64,000 nucleotides of DNA from Gallionellales bacterium 39-52-133 (GCA_002278935.1 NCJL01000001.1:166255-230254), one strand, 5' to 3'. Numbered from the stretch's first letter, positions 34,545 through 45,025 are shown. Made by a program: numbers and translations. The notes: a model not told the origin generated them from the sequence alone.

Positions 34545-35613
34545 GGCGCTAATTTATAGTGCCCTTCCTCCGCCGGTAGGTGGTGTGGCTTCTATTGCAG
34601 CGATGCTTTACCAGAGCTTGTCAGAGAATGGGAAAGTAGGTTTTCAGTCACCAGCAAAGAAATCCAGTGGATTTTCCGCAGCGATTTCTCGCCTGTTTAT
34701 AAATATTGTGAGATTGGGGTGGGCTATTGTTCATGTAAAAAGGGGGGGGAGAGTTCTCCTTTTTGCGGGCGCAGGAAATTCATTTTTTGAAAAAATTATA
34801 TGGTCGCTTTTGATAATGATCTCAGGCCGAACCGTTGCTATGGTAATGGTTGATGGAAATTTTCCTATTTTTTGGGATAAATGTTCACCATTTTGGCGTC
34901 GCATTTCTTCTCGCATTGTTTGCCACCCTCAATTCACCTTGGGTGTTCAATCTGAGGCATGGCAGGATTATTATCGACGAGCATTTCCTTCTGCACTTAT
35001 CAAGGTGGTTGGTGCAACAGCTGCGCCGGAATTTTTTTCGCATACTCCTCAGGCTGGTTTACCCTCGCGCGGCATGTCGCTGTTATACGTTGGATGGATC
35101 ATTCCAGAGAAGGGCATAACAGACTTGCTTGATGCAATGGTTATCCTTATTAAAACGCACCCGGAGGTGAGGCTTCGCTTAGTGGGGCCGTTGTTTGGTA
35201 AGGATGAATATTGGAATAAAGCTGTGGCTGATAGAGGCATTTCAACACAAGTAAAATTCACAGGTCCAATCTCAGATCGCAGCCGTCTGATTAAAGAGTT
35301 TGACAATGCATCAGTATTTGTTTTCCCGTCGCACTTTGAAGGTTTTCCCGTGGCGTTACTTGAGGCGATAACTATGGGGCTTGCTTGTGTGGGTACAACT
35401 GTTGGGGGTATTCCAGACATACTTGACCATGGCAGAGCGGGAATTGTAGTTTCACCCCATGCGCCACAAGAATTGGCTAATGCTTTGAAATCATTGTTTG
35501 ACGACAACGAGCTTATAGAAAAGTATTCCAAGCAAGCTGCTATGCGCGCCAGAAGCATTTATAGCCATTCTGAGTGCATTGAATCATATAAGCGTTTGTT
35601 AGGGCTGGAATGA
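34531..35613 (+). CDS. GT4 glycosyltransferase with a G8 tract
   Basis: Family 4 GT-B transferase of 360 residues. The N-terminal ALPPPVGGVASIAAML is the acceptor glycine loop; LLYVGWIIPEKGITDLLDA and FPSHFEGFPVALLEAITMGL are the donor-side motifs with the E-x7-E pattern. ATG 34522 is possible, but ATG 34531 has AAGGG at a better distance. A run of eight G at 34742-34749 lies about 70 codons in, where slippage would truncate the protein. The start overlaps the Wzy-like gene. Confidence 0.83.
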   Translation: MKRVKALIYSALPPPVGGVASIAAMLYQSLSENGKVGFQSPAKKSSGFSAAISRLFINIVRLGWAIVHVKRGGRVLLFAGAGNSFFEKIIWSLLIMISGRTVAMVMVDGNFPIFWDKCSPFWRRISSRIVCHPQFTLGVQSEAWQDYYRRAFPSALIKVVGATAAPEFFSHTPQAGLPSRGMSLLYVGWIIPEKGITDLLDAMVILIKTHPEVRLRLVGPLFGKDEYWNKAVADRGISTQVKFTGPISDRSRLIKEFDNASVFVFPSHFEGFPVALLEAITMGLACVGTTVGGIPDILDHGRAGIVVSPHAPQELANALKSLFDDNELIEKYSKQAAMRARSIYSHSECIESYKRLLGLE

Positions 35614-36545
35614 AACATATAAACGTTCATTGTATCGCGGTCATTGGTGCGGGCTTTATTGGTAGAGCTGTAATTCGGAACCTGCTTTCACAAGGATATG
35701 AGATCCGAGTTTTGGATCGGCACGCTTGTCCTGATGAGTTTGCACAGAAAACCACGTGGGTCACGGGTAACTTTCACGACAAAAATGCGTTAGATGAGGT
35801 ATTGCAGAGCGCCTCGGTTGCTTATCACTTGGTGTCCAGTACCGTTCCTGGTGATCAGCATGTAGATGTAGCAATGGAGCTTAACGAAAATGTGGTTGGC
35901 GCCCTACGTTTTGTCGATGCCTGCCTTCTTGCTGGTGTGAAGAGGATAGTGTTTGCTTCATCGGCATCCGTGTATGGATTGCAGCATAAACTACCGATAA
36001 TTGAGTCGGCTGGGACCAATCCAATTAGTGCTCATGGCATACACAAACTTACAATAGAAAAGTATCTCTTGTTGGCTCAGCATTTGCATGGCATTGAGGT
36101 TCGAATAGCAAGGATTGCAAACCCCTATGGGCCAGAGCAAAGTGTAATGGGGCGCCAGGGATTTATCGCTATAGCGATCGGGAGTATTCTTTCTGGCACA
36201 CCATTGAGCTTGCGGGATAAGGGACGCTCGATTCGTGATTTTATTTATATCGATGATCTTGCAGAAGTATTAGGGTTATGTGGGACATTGGATGATCTGC
36301 CATCCATCATCAATATTGGCTCCGGTAAGGGTTACTCGTTGCGCGATGTTGTAAACTTAATGGAGCAGCTCATTGGCCGACAAATCGTGACTGTTTCAAC
36401 GGAGTCACGTGTGGTTGATATTCCAATTAGTGTTCTTGATATTGGGCTTGCACAATCTGTCATGTCATTTAACCCCACTACCTTGTTGTGGGATGGCTTG
36501 GGAAAGACTTTGCTGCATCACGGTATACATCTTGACGAGCAATAA
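35610..36545 (+). CDS. NAD-dependent epimerase/dehydratase with HxxxK motif
   Basis: SDR-like protein of 311 residues: AVIGAGFIGRAVIRNLL, FASSASVYG, RIANPYGPEQ and IRDFIYIDDLAEVL. The catalytic tyrosine of YxxxK appears as His (SAHGIHKLTIEK), while the Ser and Lys remain. It resembles UDP-sugar 4-epimerases otherwise. It overlaps the GT4 gene by ATGA and is followed by a 181-base gap, so it seems to end a transcription block. Confidence 0.68.
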   Translation: MKHINVHCIAVIGAGFIGRAVIRNLLSQGYEIRVLDRHACPDEFAQKTTWVTGNFHDKNALDEVLQSASVAYHLVSSTVPGDQHVDVAMELNENVVGALRFVDACLLAGVKRIVFASSASVYGLQHKLPIIESAGTNPISAHGIHKLTIEKYLLLAQHLHGIEVRIARIANPYGPEQSVMGRQGFIAIAIGSILSGTPLSLRDKGRSIRDFIYIDDLAEVLGLCGTLDDLPSIINIGSGKGYSLRDVVNLMEQLIGRQIVTVSTESRVVDIPISVLDIGLAQSVMSFNPTTLLWDGLGKTLLHHGIHLDEQ

Positions 36546-36679
36546 TCCTTAAGTATGTAAGGCGGATTCAAGTATAAGCCGTTATCATGGGTGTTTTGGG
36601 AGGAGCAGATCGATTCGCTTCAGCGCTCTTTGAATGCCGTTGATGGCCATAGTTGAACTCGTTAACACGGTGGCTTCCT

Positions 36680-36691
36680 GTTATTAATAAC
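36680..36691. repeat. 12-bp perfect palindrome upstream of the asparagine synthase-like gene
   Basis: GTTATTAATAAC reads the same on both strands and lies 35 bases before ATG 36727 in a 181-base gap, in an AT-rich stretch. It may be an operator or only part of an AT-rich promoter. No matching regulator gene is in the window. Confidence 0.35.
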
Positions 36692-36726
36692 AATAGTAAT
36701 ATTTGATCTCTATTTTAGGAAGCAAG

Positions 36727-38637
36727 ATGTGCGGTATTGCAGGTTTTAATGGTGGGTTTTCTCTAGGCGCTCTGAAGCGAATGGGGGAGCGTATCTCACA
36801 TCGTGGGCCGGACGATTCTGGATTTTTCCATGCGCCAGAACACCGTGTCGGGCTTGCACATCGGCGTCTTTCAATTATTGATCTGTCACCAACCGGTAGT
36901 CAGCCGATGAAGGATGCATCAGGTCAGGTGGTCATTATTTTTAATGGCGAGATATATAACTTCAGAGAGTTGCGAGCAGAGCTTGTTTCTGCCGGTTTCG
37001 TTTTTCGCGGTCATTCCGATACAGAAGTGTTGTTGAACCTTTATCTGCTGTGCGGTGAGGAAATGCTGCAGCGGTTAAATGGTGTCTTTGCGTTTGCTGT
37101 TTGGGATGGACGCGTAAGATCACTTTTTGTGGCCAGGGATGGCTTGGGAGTAAAGCCGCTCTACTATGCAAAAACAGATACAGGAGTGGTATTTGCAAGC
37201 GAGTTGAAAGCATTATTGGTGAACCCTGAGGTTAAGCGGGAAATAGATCCCAATGCAGTTTTAATGCACCTGACCTACCTTTGGTGTCCGGCGCCTTCTA
37301 CAATATTGAAAGGGGTAAAAAAACTTCCCCCCGGCCATGCGATGCAAATTCGTGACGGAGAAATTCAAAGGCAATGGAAGTTCTATGAGCTGCCCTACAA
37401 TCAAGCGATAGTTGATATCTCTGCCAAAGAAGCTGCTAGCCAAGTGGAGCAAGCTGTGCGCACAGCTGTGGAGCGGCAAATGGTAGCGGATGTGCCGGTG
37501 GGTGCATTCTTGTCCGGTGGGCTTGATTCAAGTGCAGTCGTGGCATTTGCCAAGCAGGCTCAGCCAGATGTGCGTTTGCAGTGCTTTACCATAGGTTTTA
37601 CGGATGGTGTTGATGAAGGCTTTGCCGAAGACTTGCCGTATGCGAAAAAAGTGTCCGAGCATCTTGGGGTCGATCTTCATACGATTTATGTTGGTGCGGA
37701 GATGGCGGACCAGCTGGAGACGATGATTTATCATCTGGATGAACCGCTTGCCGATCCTGCACCGCTTAATGCGCTGTTTATCTGTAAACTGGCACGCGAG
37801 CATGGCATCAAAGTATTGTTGTCTGGCGCTGGCGGAGACGATATTTTTAGTGGTTACCGGCGTCATTATGCGTTGCAGAAGGAACAATATTGGAATTGGC
37901 TCCCGCATTGGGGGCGCCATTTGTTGGCGGGCGGGGCTGGCTTGTTGCCAACGGGGCGACCTTCACTGAGAAGGCTGCGTAAGGCATTTGAATATGCCGA
38001 CCTTGATAAGGATGAACGATTGGCCAGTTACTTCTATTGGGGGCAGCCCGCCCGACTTGAAAGCCTGCTATCGGATAATTATCGGCAAGAAATTAATGGC
38101 TGGCGCGTGTCTGAGCCATTGATAGAGGCGTTGCACAATGTACCAGACCACACTGATCCGCTTAACCGGATGTTGTTTCTTGAAAGCAAGTTCTTCCTGC
38201 CTGATCACAACCTCAATTACACCGACAAAATGAGTATGGCTGTCGGGGTGGAGGTTCGCGTACCATTGCTTGACCCAGATTTGGTTGCATTGGCTGCTCG
38301 TTTGCCAGTTGGATACAAGCAGCATGGTCGCGAGGGGAAGTGGATATTCAAAAAGGCGATGGAGAAGTACCTGCCACGTGAGGTGATTTATCGTCCCAAG
38401 ACTGGGTTTGGTGCACCATTGCGCTCTTGGTTGCATAGTGAAAATAAGTTGAAACCTTTGATGATGGATGTGTTGTCAAAAAATGCGATTACACGACGGG
38501 GCATTTTCGATTCAAAGTCTGTCGAGTCGTTGATTGAAGAAGATGCGAAGGGCAGGGTGGATGCAACTTATACAATTTTCTCCATGATGTGCATTGAGCT
38601 GTGGTGCCGGAAATTTTTGGATGAGGACGTGGTTTGA
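36727..38637 (+). CDS. asnB: asparagine synthase (glutamine-hydrolysing) family protein
   Basis: AsnB-type amidotransferase of 636 residues. The N-terminal Cys2 nucleophile (MCGIAGFNG) and RISHRGPDD define the class II glutaminase half; [14 protein letters not shown] is the ATP pyrophosphatase motif near residue 260; the EVRVPLLDP and [14 protein letters not shown] blocks follow. The frame opens at 36703 but Cys must be at position 2, so ATG 36727 (AGGA 6 bases upstream) is right. In O-antigen loci such proteins are thought to amidate uronic acids; WecB/WecC next door make ManNAcA, a possible target. Confidence 0.87.
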   Translation: MCGIAGFNGGFSLGALKRMGERISHRGPDDSGFFHAPEHRVGLAHRRLSIIDLSPTGSQPMKDASGQVVIIFNGEIYNFRELRAELVSAGFVFRGHSDTEVLLNLYLLCGEEMLQRLNGVFAFAVWDGRVRSLFVARDGLGVKPLYYAKTDTGVVFASELKALLVNPEVKREIDPNAVLMHLTYLWCPAPSTILKGVKKLPPGHAMQIRDGEIQRQWKFYELPYNQAIVDISAKEAASQVEQAVRTAVERQMVADVPVGAFLSGGLDSSAVVAFAKQAQPDVRLQCFTIGFTDGVDEGFAEDLPYAKKVSEHLGVDLHTIYVGAEMADQLETMIYHLDEPLADPAPLNALFICKLAREHGIKVLLSGAGGDDIFSGYRRHYALQKEQYWNWLPHWGRHLLAGGAGLLPTGRPSLRRLRKAFEYADLDKDERLASYFYWGQPARLESLLSDNYRQEINGWRVSEPLIEALHNVPDHTDPLNRMLFLESKFFLPDHNLNYTDKMSMAVGVEVRVPLLDPDLVALAARLPVGYKQHGREGKWIFKKAMEKYLPREVIYRPKTGFGAPLRSWLHSENKLKPLMMDVLSKNAITRRGIFDSKSVESLIEEDAKGRVDATYTIFSMMCIELWCRKFLDEDVV

Positions 38638-39761
38638 TGAGAAAGGCGCTGATTGTGTTTGGAACCCGCCCTGAAGCGATCAAAATGGCGCCGGTCGTTA
38701 AACAGATGAAGGAACATTTTAAGGGAGAAGTGCGGGTGTGTGTCACAGCCCAACATCGCCAGATGCTGGATCAGGTTTTGAATCTGTTCGGCATCGTGCC
38801 AGAGTACGATTTGAATCTGATGAAGCCGGGGCAAGACCTGACCGATATAACAGCAAACGTACTGTCGGCGCTGCGCGGTGTGCTGGATGATTTTTCGCCG
38901 GATGTGGTACTTGTGCATGGAGATACGACCACAACATTTGCAGCAAGTTTGGCGGCCTACTACAAGAAGATTCCGGTTGCTCATGTTGAGGCGGGTTTGC
39001 GCACCGGAAATCCTTATTCTCCTTGGCCCGAAGAGATAAATCGGAAGCTTACCGGAGCGATTGCGTCATTTCATTTTGCACCAACAGAGAACTCGCGCGA
39101 CAATCTGCTGAGAGAATCGATTGATGCCGGGTGCGTATTCGTCACAGGAAATACGGTAATCGATGCTTTGCTCGATGTGGTCCATAAGATCGATAGTGAT
39201 CCTCAAATGAAAGCCAAGCTGGATCAACAATTCGCCTTTTTAAATCCTGACAAAAAAATCATTTTAATAACTGGTCATCGGCGTGAAAATTTTGGCAAGG
39301 GTTTTGAAGAGATATGCAAAGCCCTGGCCGCATTGGCATCAAGAAACGATGTCGAGCTGGTCTATCCGGTACACCTCAATCCAAATGTGCAGGAGCCCGT
39401 GCGGCGCTTGCTCGGAAATAATTCCAGTGTCCATCTGATTGAGCCGCTTGACTACTTGCCGTTTGTTTATTTGATGAACCGTTCATATATGATCATTACC
39501 GATTCCGGTGGCATACAAGAGGAAGCACCTTCTTTAGGTAAACCTGTGCTGGTTATCCGGGACACAACAGAGCGCCCCGAAGCGGTCGAGGCTGGTACCG
39601 TTAAGTTGGTTGGAACTGATGCCGATAAAATATTCCGGGAAACTAGCGTCTTGTTAAATGATGTTGTGGCTTATCAGGCGATGGGGTTTGCGCATAATCC
39701 TTATGGTGATGGGTTCGCGGCAAAAAGGATAGTAGATGTTTTGAATGGCGCACCCTATTGA
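38637..39761 (+). CDS. wecB: UDP-N-acetylglucosamine 2-epimerase (non-hydrolysing)
   Basis: WecB of 374 residues, converting UDP-GlcNAc to UDP-ManNAc. Visible: [41 protein letters not shown] and [22 protein letters not shown] 38637 shares one base with the upstream stop (TGATG); a TTG one codon earlier is unlikely. It pairs with wecC downstream, across a 251-base gap in which I see no gene. Confidence 0.94.
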   Translation: MRKALIVFGTRPEAIKMAPVVKQMKEHFKGEVRVCVTAQHRQMLDQVLNLFGIVPEYDLNLMKPGQDLTDITANVLSALRGVLDDFSPDVVLVHGDTTTTFAASLAAYYKKIPVAHVEAGLRTGNPYSPWPEEINRKLTGAIASFHFAPTENSRDNLLRESIDAGCVFVTGNTVIDALLDVVHKIDSDPQMKAKLDQQFAFLNPDKKIILITGHRRENFGKGFEEICKALAALASRNDVELVYPVHLNPNVQEPVRRLLGNNSSVHLIEPLDYLPFVYLMNRSYMIITDSGGIQEEAPSLGKPVLVIRDTTERPEAVEAGTVKLVGTDADKIFRETSVLLNDVVAYQAMGFAHNPYGDGFAAKRIVDVLNGAPY

Positions 39762-40012
39762 ACCTGCCGAGTGTAGTTTGAAATGATGACTACATCATTT
39801 GTGTAGCAGGTGAAATAAAATTAATGTAACCAGTCCTGGTCATATGGCCTTGTAGGCTGCGTCATACGTACCATGTTGCGCACGGCGCACCCTGCACGTG
39901 GTTAATTCTCTACATTTTAGGGTGGCTAGAAAAAAAGATAAGATAAAACCTTGCCGGATAAGTAGTGTAGATTTTCGATTATGTTGTTGAAATTGTTTAA
40001 TTGGGGAGCAAC

Positions 40013-41233
40013 ATGCAGCAAGACAAAAAAATTTGTGTCATAGGTCTGGGCTACATTGGTTTGCCGACTGGCGCACTGCTGGCAAATGCAGGGTATTCTG
40101 TGCACGGGGTGGACGTCAGCCAACATGCAGTGGATGTGATTAACCAAGGCAAGATTCACATCGTTGAGCCGGATTTGGATACGTTCGTACATTCAGCGGT
40201 GGGATCTGGCCGCCTGCGCGCCTCCACTATTCCTGCAGAGGCAGATATTTTCATGATCTGCGTCCCCACTCCATTCATGCATGATGACAATCCTATACCT
40301 CAGCCTGACTTGAGTTATGTGGAGGCTGCGGCGAAAAGTATCGCGCAGTATGTGCGCCCCAATAACATTGTTATTTTGGAGTCCACATCTCCGGTTGGGA
40401 CGACAGAGCTGGTTCGGGACACGTTGAGTCAATGCGGTATTGACGTTTCTGCAATACATTTTAGCTATTGTCCGGAGCGGGTTTTGCCCGGACGTATCAT
40501 GATCGAATTGATTGAGAACGATCGCATTGTTGGCGGGCTTACAGCTGCAGCAACTGATGTGACAGCTGCGTTCTACAGGACTTTCGTTCAGGGTGAGGTT
40601 TTGAAAACAGATTCCAGAACTGCAGAGATGTGCAAGCTGGTGGAAAATAGTTCGAGAGATGTAGGTATCGCATTTGCCAATGAGTTGTCGATTCTGTGCG
40701 ATGGTCTTGGTATTGACGTGAATGAATTGATCCGATTTGCCAATCGGCATCCACGTGTCAATATTTTGCAACCGGGTTGCGGCGTCGGCGGCCACTGCAT
40801 AGCTGTTGACCCCTGGTTTATTGTGGCGAAAGATCCTAAGAACGCGAACCTGATCCGCGCTGCACGAGAGGTCAATAACTATAAAAATAAATGGGTCGTC
40901 GAGAAAGTGAAAAATGCAGCATTGAAGTTCCAGATTGATAATGGCAGGCCAGCCCGTATTGCATGCATGGGGCTGGCATTTAAACCGGATATTGACGACT
41001 TGCGTGAATCGCCTGCCTTGGCAGTGGCAGAATCTTTACGGGATGCAGGGTTCGATGTGGTCGCAGTCGAGCCGAACATTGCTTCTTACAAAGGACTGAA
41101 ACTGGTATCAGTCTCTGAAGGGATAAAAGATTCAGATATCGTGGTCTTCCTGGTAAAGCATAGCCAATTTGTGTCGTTAAATATTCATGGAAAACAAATG
41201 CTTGATTTTTGCGGCGTAACTACGTTGGCCTAA
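40013..41233 (+). CDS. wecC: UDP-N-acetyl-D-mannosamine dehydrogenase
   Basis: WecC of 406 residues, a four-electron dehydrogenase giving UDP-ManNAcA. Visible: IGLGYIGLPTGALLANAGY for NAD, SYCPERVLPG, KLVENSSRDVGIAFANEL and the catalytic Cys in GCGVGGHCIAVDP; the C-terminal FKPDIDDLRESPA is typical. The frame opens at a TTG 12 bases upstream, but GGGGAG followed by ATG 40013 is the better start. Confidence 0.94.
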   Translation: MQQDKKICVIGLGYIGLPTGALLANAGYSVHGVDVSQHAVDVINQGKIHIVEPDLDTFVHSAVGSGRLRASTIPAEADIFMICVPTPFMHDDNPIPQPDLSYVEAAAKSIAQYVRPNNIVILESTSPVGTTELVRDTLSQCGIDVSAIHFSYCPERVLPGRIMIELIENDRIVGGLTAAATDVTAAFYRTFVQGEVLKTDSRTAEMCKLVENSSRDVGIAFANELSILCDGLGIDVNELIRFANRHPRVNILQPGCGVGGHCIAVDPWFIVAKDPKNANLIRAAREVNNYKNKWVVEKVKNAALKFQIDNGRPARIACMGLAFKPDIDDLRESPALAVAESLRDAGFDVVAVEPNIASYKGLKLVSVSEGIKDSDIVVFLVKHSQFVSLNIHGKQMLDFCGVTTLA

Positions 41234-41255
41234 GTTGTCATAACTGGAACTAATA

Positions 41256-43397
41256 ATGAAACAAATTTTGCAAAATTTGAAGAATGGCGAAACCGTGTTG
41301 GCAGATATTCCTTGTCCCAATGTTGGGCGTGGGCAGATCTTGATTCAGACCAGGGCTAGTCTTATCTCTGCTGGAACAGAGCGTATGTTGGTTGATTTTG
41401 GCAAAGCTTCGATGCTGGATAAGGCACGGCAGCAACCTGAAAAAGTGAAGATGGTGCTGGATAAAATTAGTACCGATGGGTTGTTTGCTACTCTGGATGC
41501 GGTGCAAAGTAAATTGGGGCAGCCATTACCATTGGGCTACTGCAACGTGGGTGTGGTTGCGGCTGTAGGTGCGGGCGTGACGGAATTTTCCGTGGGAGAC
41601 CGTGTTGCATCGAATGGTAATCACGCCGAGATGGTCAGGGTGCCCAAGAATCTGTGTGCGAAGATTCCGGATGGTGTCACTGACGAGGCCGCGGCATTCA
41701 CAGTGTTGAGTGCGATTGCCCTTCAAGGAATACGTTTAGTGAAGCCAGAGTTGGGCGAGTGTGTGGTCGTGATCGGTTTGGGCTTGATCGGACTGGCCAC
41801 AGTGCAACTGTTGCGTGCGCAAGGTTGCCGGGTTATGGGTGTAGATTTTGATGAAGGTAAGCTCGCTTTGGCGCGAAAGTTCGGTGCAGTAACTGTGAAT
41901 CTGGCTGATGGTGAAGATTCGGTAACTGCTGCGATGGCCTTCTCTGCCAACCGTGGAGTTGATGCTGTTTTGATCACTGCAGCGACTAAGTCTAATGACC
42001 CGGTGAGTCATGCGGCAAAGATGTCTCGTAAGCGAGGACGGATTGTTCTGGTTGGTGTCAGCGGATTAGAGCTTAATCGATCTGAGTTCTTTGAAAAAGA
42101 ATTGACGTTCCAGGTCTCCTGTTCTTATGGTCCGGGTCGCTATGACAAGCAGTATGAAGAGGGGGGTGTCGATTACCCTATCGGCTTCGTTCGTTGGACG
42201 GAACAGCGGAACTTCGAGGCAGTTCTGGCGATGTTGGAGGACGGCAAACTGGACGTTCATTCCCTGATATCACATCGCATCGATTTCAACGATGCTCTGC
42301 AAGCGTATGAAGTCCTGTCCAACGAACGGTCGGCTTTGGGAATAGTGCTGAGATACAGCGGTTCAGCACCAGATGATTTGCACAAACGAACTGTATTGCT
42401 TGCCGAACCGCAAGTTTATATATCGGGTGAGCCGGTCATCGGGGTGCTTGGTGCGGGGAATTATGCTTCGCGAGTGCTGATTCCCGCGTTTAAAAAAGCT
42501 GGAGCCAAGTTGGGAGCGATCGTGACCAGTGGTGGTGTGAGTGGCGCGCACTTCGGAAAGAAGATGGGGTTCGCTTCCGTTTCAACCGATGAAACGAAAA
42601 TATTTAGTGATCCCGCGGTCAATACTGTGGTGATTGCAACCAGACACGATTCGCATGCAAACTTTGTGATCAAGGCGATCGAAGCCGGGAAACATGTATT
42701 TGTTGAAAAACCGCTGGCATTGCAGCTGGATGAGATAGAGCGTATCCAGGCAGCGTGGAATCAGAGAGCAAGCCAGGGCGGTTCCGTGCCGTTGTTGATG
42801 GTGGGTTTTAACCGGCGCTTCTCCCCGTTGATTGACAAGATGAAATCGCTGCTCAAACCGGTAAAGATGCCTAAAGCCTTCGTTTATACATGTAATGCAG
42901 GGGCGATTCCCGCAGATCACTGGACGCAAAATGCCGAGACGGGGGGCGGGCGCCTGGTTGGTGAGGCATGTCATTTCGTCGATCTGTTGCGCTATCTGGC
43001 AGATAGCCCGATAAGTAAATTTCAGGTCATGACTATGGGGCGCAATCCCGCTTTGTCGGTTGTCGATGATAAAGCGACTATTTCGCTTCAGTTTGAAGAT
43101 GGCTCGATAGGGACTATCCATTACTTCGCAAATGGCGGTAAGCGTTTTCCCAAAGAGCGATTGGAGGTCTTTGCTGCAGATGCGGTACTGCAAATGGATA
43201 ACTATCGAGTCTTGCGCGGATTTGGTTGGACTGGATTTAACAAGAAAAGTTTGTGGTCGCAGGACAAAGGACAGGATGCTTGCGTCCAGGCATTTCTGGA
43301 TGCAGTGCGGGAAGGAGCCGCCGCACCGATCCCGTTGGAACAGATTTGGGAGGTTTCCAGGTTGTCTGTCGAAATTGCAGATGCTGCGCGCCAGTGA
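41256..43397 (+). CDS. bi-domain oxidoreductase: MDR dehydrogenase plus Gfo/Idh/MocA
   Basis: Protein of 713 residues. Residues 1-370 are a medium-chain dehydrogenase (GYCNVGVVAAVGAGV, VVVIGLGLIGLATVQLL) without an obvious catalytic-zinc GHE motif. From about residue 390 there is a Gfo/Idh/MocA domain (GVLGAGNYASRVLIPAF, HVFVEKPLAL). This fused protein is repeatedly found with heparinase-family and GT4 genes in bacterial polysaccharide loci, as here. The stop overlaps the GTG start of the next gene. The sugar it acts on is unknown. Confidence 0.85.
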   Translation: MKQILQNLKNGETVLADIPCPNVGRGQILIQTRASLISAGTERMLVDFGKASMLDKARQQPEKVKMVLDKISTDGLFATLDAVQSKLGQPLPLGYCNVGVVAAVGAGVTEFSVGDRVASNGNHAEMVRVPKNLCAKIPDGVTDEAAAFTVLSAIALQGIRLVKPELGECVVVIGLGLIGLATVQLLRAQGCRVMGVDFDEGKLALARKFGAVTVNLADGEDSVTAAMAFSANRGVDAVLITAATKSNDPVSHAAKMSRKRGRIVLVGVSGLELNRSEFFEKELTFQVSCSYGPGRYDKQYEEGGVDYPIGFVRWTEQRNFEAVLAMLEDGKLDVHSLISHRIDFNDALQAYEVLSNERSALGIVLRYSGSAPDDLHKRTVLLAEPQVYISGEPVIGVLGAGNYASRVLIPAFKKAGAKLGAIVTSGGVSGAHFGKKMGFASVSTDETKIFSDPAVNTVVIATRHDSHANFVIKAIEAGKHVFVEKPLALQLDEIERIQAAWNQRASQGGSVPLLMVGFNRRFSPLIDKMKSLLKPVKMPKAFVYTCNAGAIPADHWTQNAETGGGRLVGEACHFVDLLRYLADSPISKFQVMTMGRNPALSVVDDKATISLQFEDGSIGTIHYFANGGKRFPKERLEVFAADAVLQMDNYRVLRGFGWTGFNKKSLWSQDKGQDACVQAFLDAVREGAAAPIPLEQIWEVSRLSVEIADAARQ

Positions 43398-45025
43398 AAG
43401 CGTTACTTTACTTTCATACGATTCGCTACTTACGCCCTGCTCAAATTTTTGGGCGGATTTTATTTAGACTTAATCGACCTCGCCCCAATCTGCAAGTGCC
43501 GCCGCTACGCAGGCCAGTGGTGGGTGCTTGGGTCACTCCATGTGAGCGCAAGCAAAGCATGGTTGCCAAAGATGCCTTTGTTTTTCTGAATGAATCTAGA
43601 ACCATCACAACTGGGGCAGGATGGAATGACGCTGCTGTAGAAAAGTTGTGGTTGTATAACCTGCATTATTTTGATGACATAAATGCTGAGAGTGCGGTGA
43701 CACGACGTGAATGGCATACGAGCTTGATCGAGAGGTGGATAGAGGAGAATCCTCCCGGCTACGGGAATGGATGGGAATCCTATCCAAGCTCTCTCAGGAT
43801 CGTTAACTGGATAAAATGGGCTATGAATGGTGGAAAGCTTTCTCCGAGAGCAATCGCCTCTCTGGCAATTCAAATCCGCTTTCTTTGTGATCGTTTGGAA
43901 TTTCATTTGTTGGGTAACCATCTCTTGGCGAATGCTAAGGCGCTAATATTCGCTGGTGCATTCTTTGAGCAAGATGAGGGCGGGGTTTGGTTATCCAAGG
44001 GGCTGGCAATTCTGCGCCGTGAGATACCTGAGCAAATTTTGGCTGATGGCGGCCACTTCGAGCGCAGCCCGATGTATCACGGCATTATTTTGGAAGATTT
44101 ACTGGACATAGAAAACATCGGCAAAGCTTTTGGATTGGGCGCGATGATTAAAGCCGAAACGATAGGCAACATGAGAAGCTGGCTCGAAGCAATGTGTCAT
44201 CCTGATGGTGGGATTTCCTTTTTCAACGATGCGGCGTTTGGGATTTCATCCAGCTTGACGGAGTTGAATCGATACGCAGAAAAGCTGAAATTTCCTGTTC
44301 AGAAGGCGCTGCCCAATGGCGTGCTGAGGTTGGCAGAAAGTGGCTATATCCGGCTTCAAACGAATGATGTCGTGCTTTTGGTGGATACTGCGCCCATTGG
44401 ACCGGCCTATCTTCCCGGACATGCACATGCTGACACATTGTCTTTCGAGCTATCTTTGTATGACCAAAGAGTGATGGTGAACTCGGGCACATCTTGTTAT
44501 GGTAGCGGTCTGGAACGACTGCGCCAGCGCGGGTCAGCGGCACATAACACCTTAATAATAGATGGTCAGGACTCTTCAGAAGTATGGGGTGGTTTCAGGG
44601 TGGCGCGGCGAGCGAAGGTAACATCTTTGAGAATGTCAGAGGTAGATGACGGGTACTTTATCAGAGCCAGTCATGACGGCTATCGGCGCTTGTCGGGGCG
44701 CAATATACATGCACGCAGTTGGTTGCTTAATAATGATTCACTGGTGATTGAGGATGACGTCACTGGGATGTTTACTGTTGCTGAGATACGCTTTTATCTT
44801 CATCCAGATGTTGAGATCAATGAAGTCGATGTAAGCGCTGGAACTGTTTCATTGCGTTTACCCAGAGGGGAAATGGTCGAAGTTGTTATTCAGGGAGGAG
44901 ACTTGTTACTTGAGCAAGCTACATGGCATCCGAAATTTGGCGTTGCTACGCCGAATTTCTGCTTGGTAGCCTCATTGACTGGCACCAAGATCAAGACGCT
45001 TATTAGATGGGGAGAAAGTGTTTGA
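43394..45025 (+). CDS. heparinase II/III-family protein
   Basis: Protein of 543 residues: an alpha/alpha barrel N-terminal part (LHYFDDINAE, WESYPSSLRIVNWIKW, GNHLLANAKALIFAG) and a beta-rich heparinase II/III part (GHAHADTLSFELS, MVNSGTSCYG, RGSAAHNTLIIDG). No signal peptide is seen. The frame is open from 43253, but the GTG at 43394 overlaps the upstream stop (GTGA) and gives the conserved KALLYFHTIRYLRPAQ start. It may modify or trim the glycan; lyase activity is unproven. Confidence 0.83.
   Translation: MKALLYFHTIRYLRPAQIFGRILFRLNRPRPNLQVPPLRRPVVGAWVTPCERKQSMVAKDAFVFLNESRTITTGAGWNDAAVEKLWLYNLHYFDDINAESAVTRREWHTSLIERWIEENPPGYGNGWESYPSSLRIVNWIKWAMNGGKLSPRAIASLAIQIRFLCDRLEFHLLGNHLLANAKALIFAGAFFEQDEGGVWLSKGLAILRREIPEQILADGGHFERSPMYHGIILEDLLDIENIGKAFGLGAMIKAETIGNMRSWLEAMCHPDGGISFFNDAAFGISSSLTELNRYAEKLKFPVQKALPNGVLRLAESGYIRLQTNDVVLLVDTAPIGPAYLPGHAHADTLSFELSLYDQRVMVNSGTSCYGSGLERLRQRGSAAHNTLIIDGQDSSEVWGGFRVARRAKVTSLRMSEVDDGYFIRASHDGYRRLSGRNIHARSWLLNNDSLVIEDDVTGMFTVAEIRFYLHPDVEINEVDVSAGTVSLRLPRGEMVEVVIQGGDLLLEQATWHPKFGVATPNFCLVASLTGTKIKTLIRWGESV

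Noticed and set aside
39762..40012. Promoter or small gene in the gap between wecB and wecC
   Set aside because: TTGCCG with a possible poor -10 is seen near 39952, but the match is too weak; no convincing open frame with a ribosome binding site is present.
43253..43393. N-terminal extension of the heparinase-family gene
   Set aside because: It overlaps the conserved 3' end of the oxidoreductase and reads as Cys/Arg-rich shadow sequence; GTG 43394 gives the family start.
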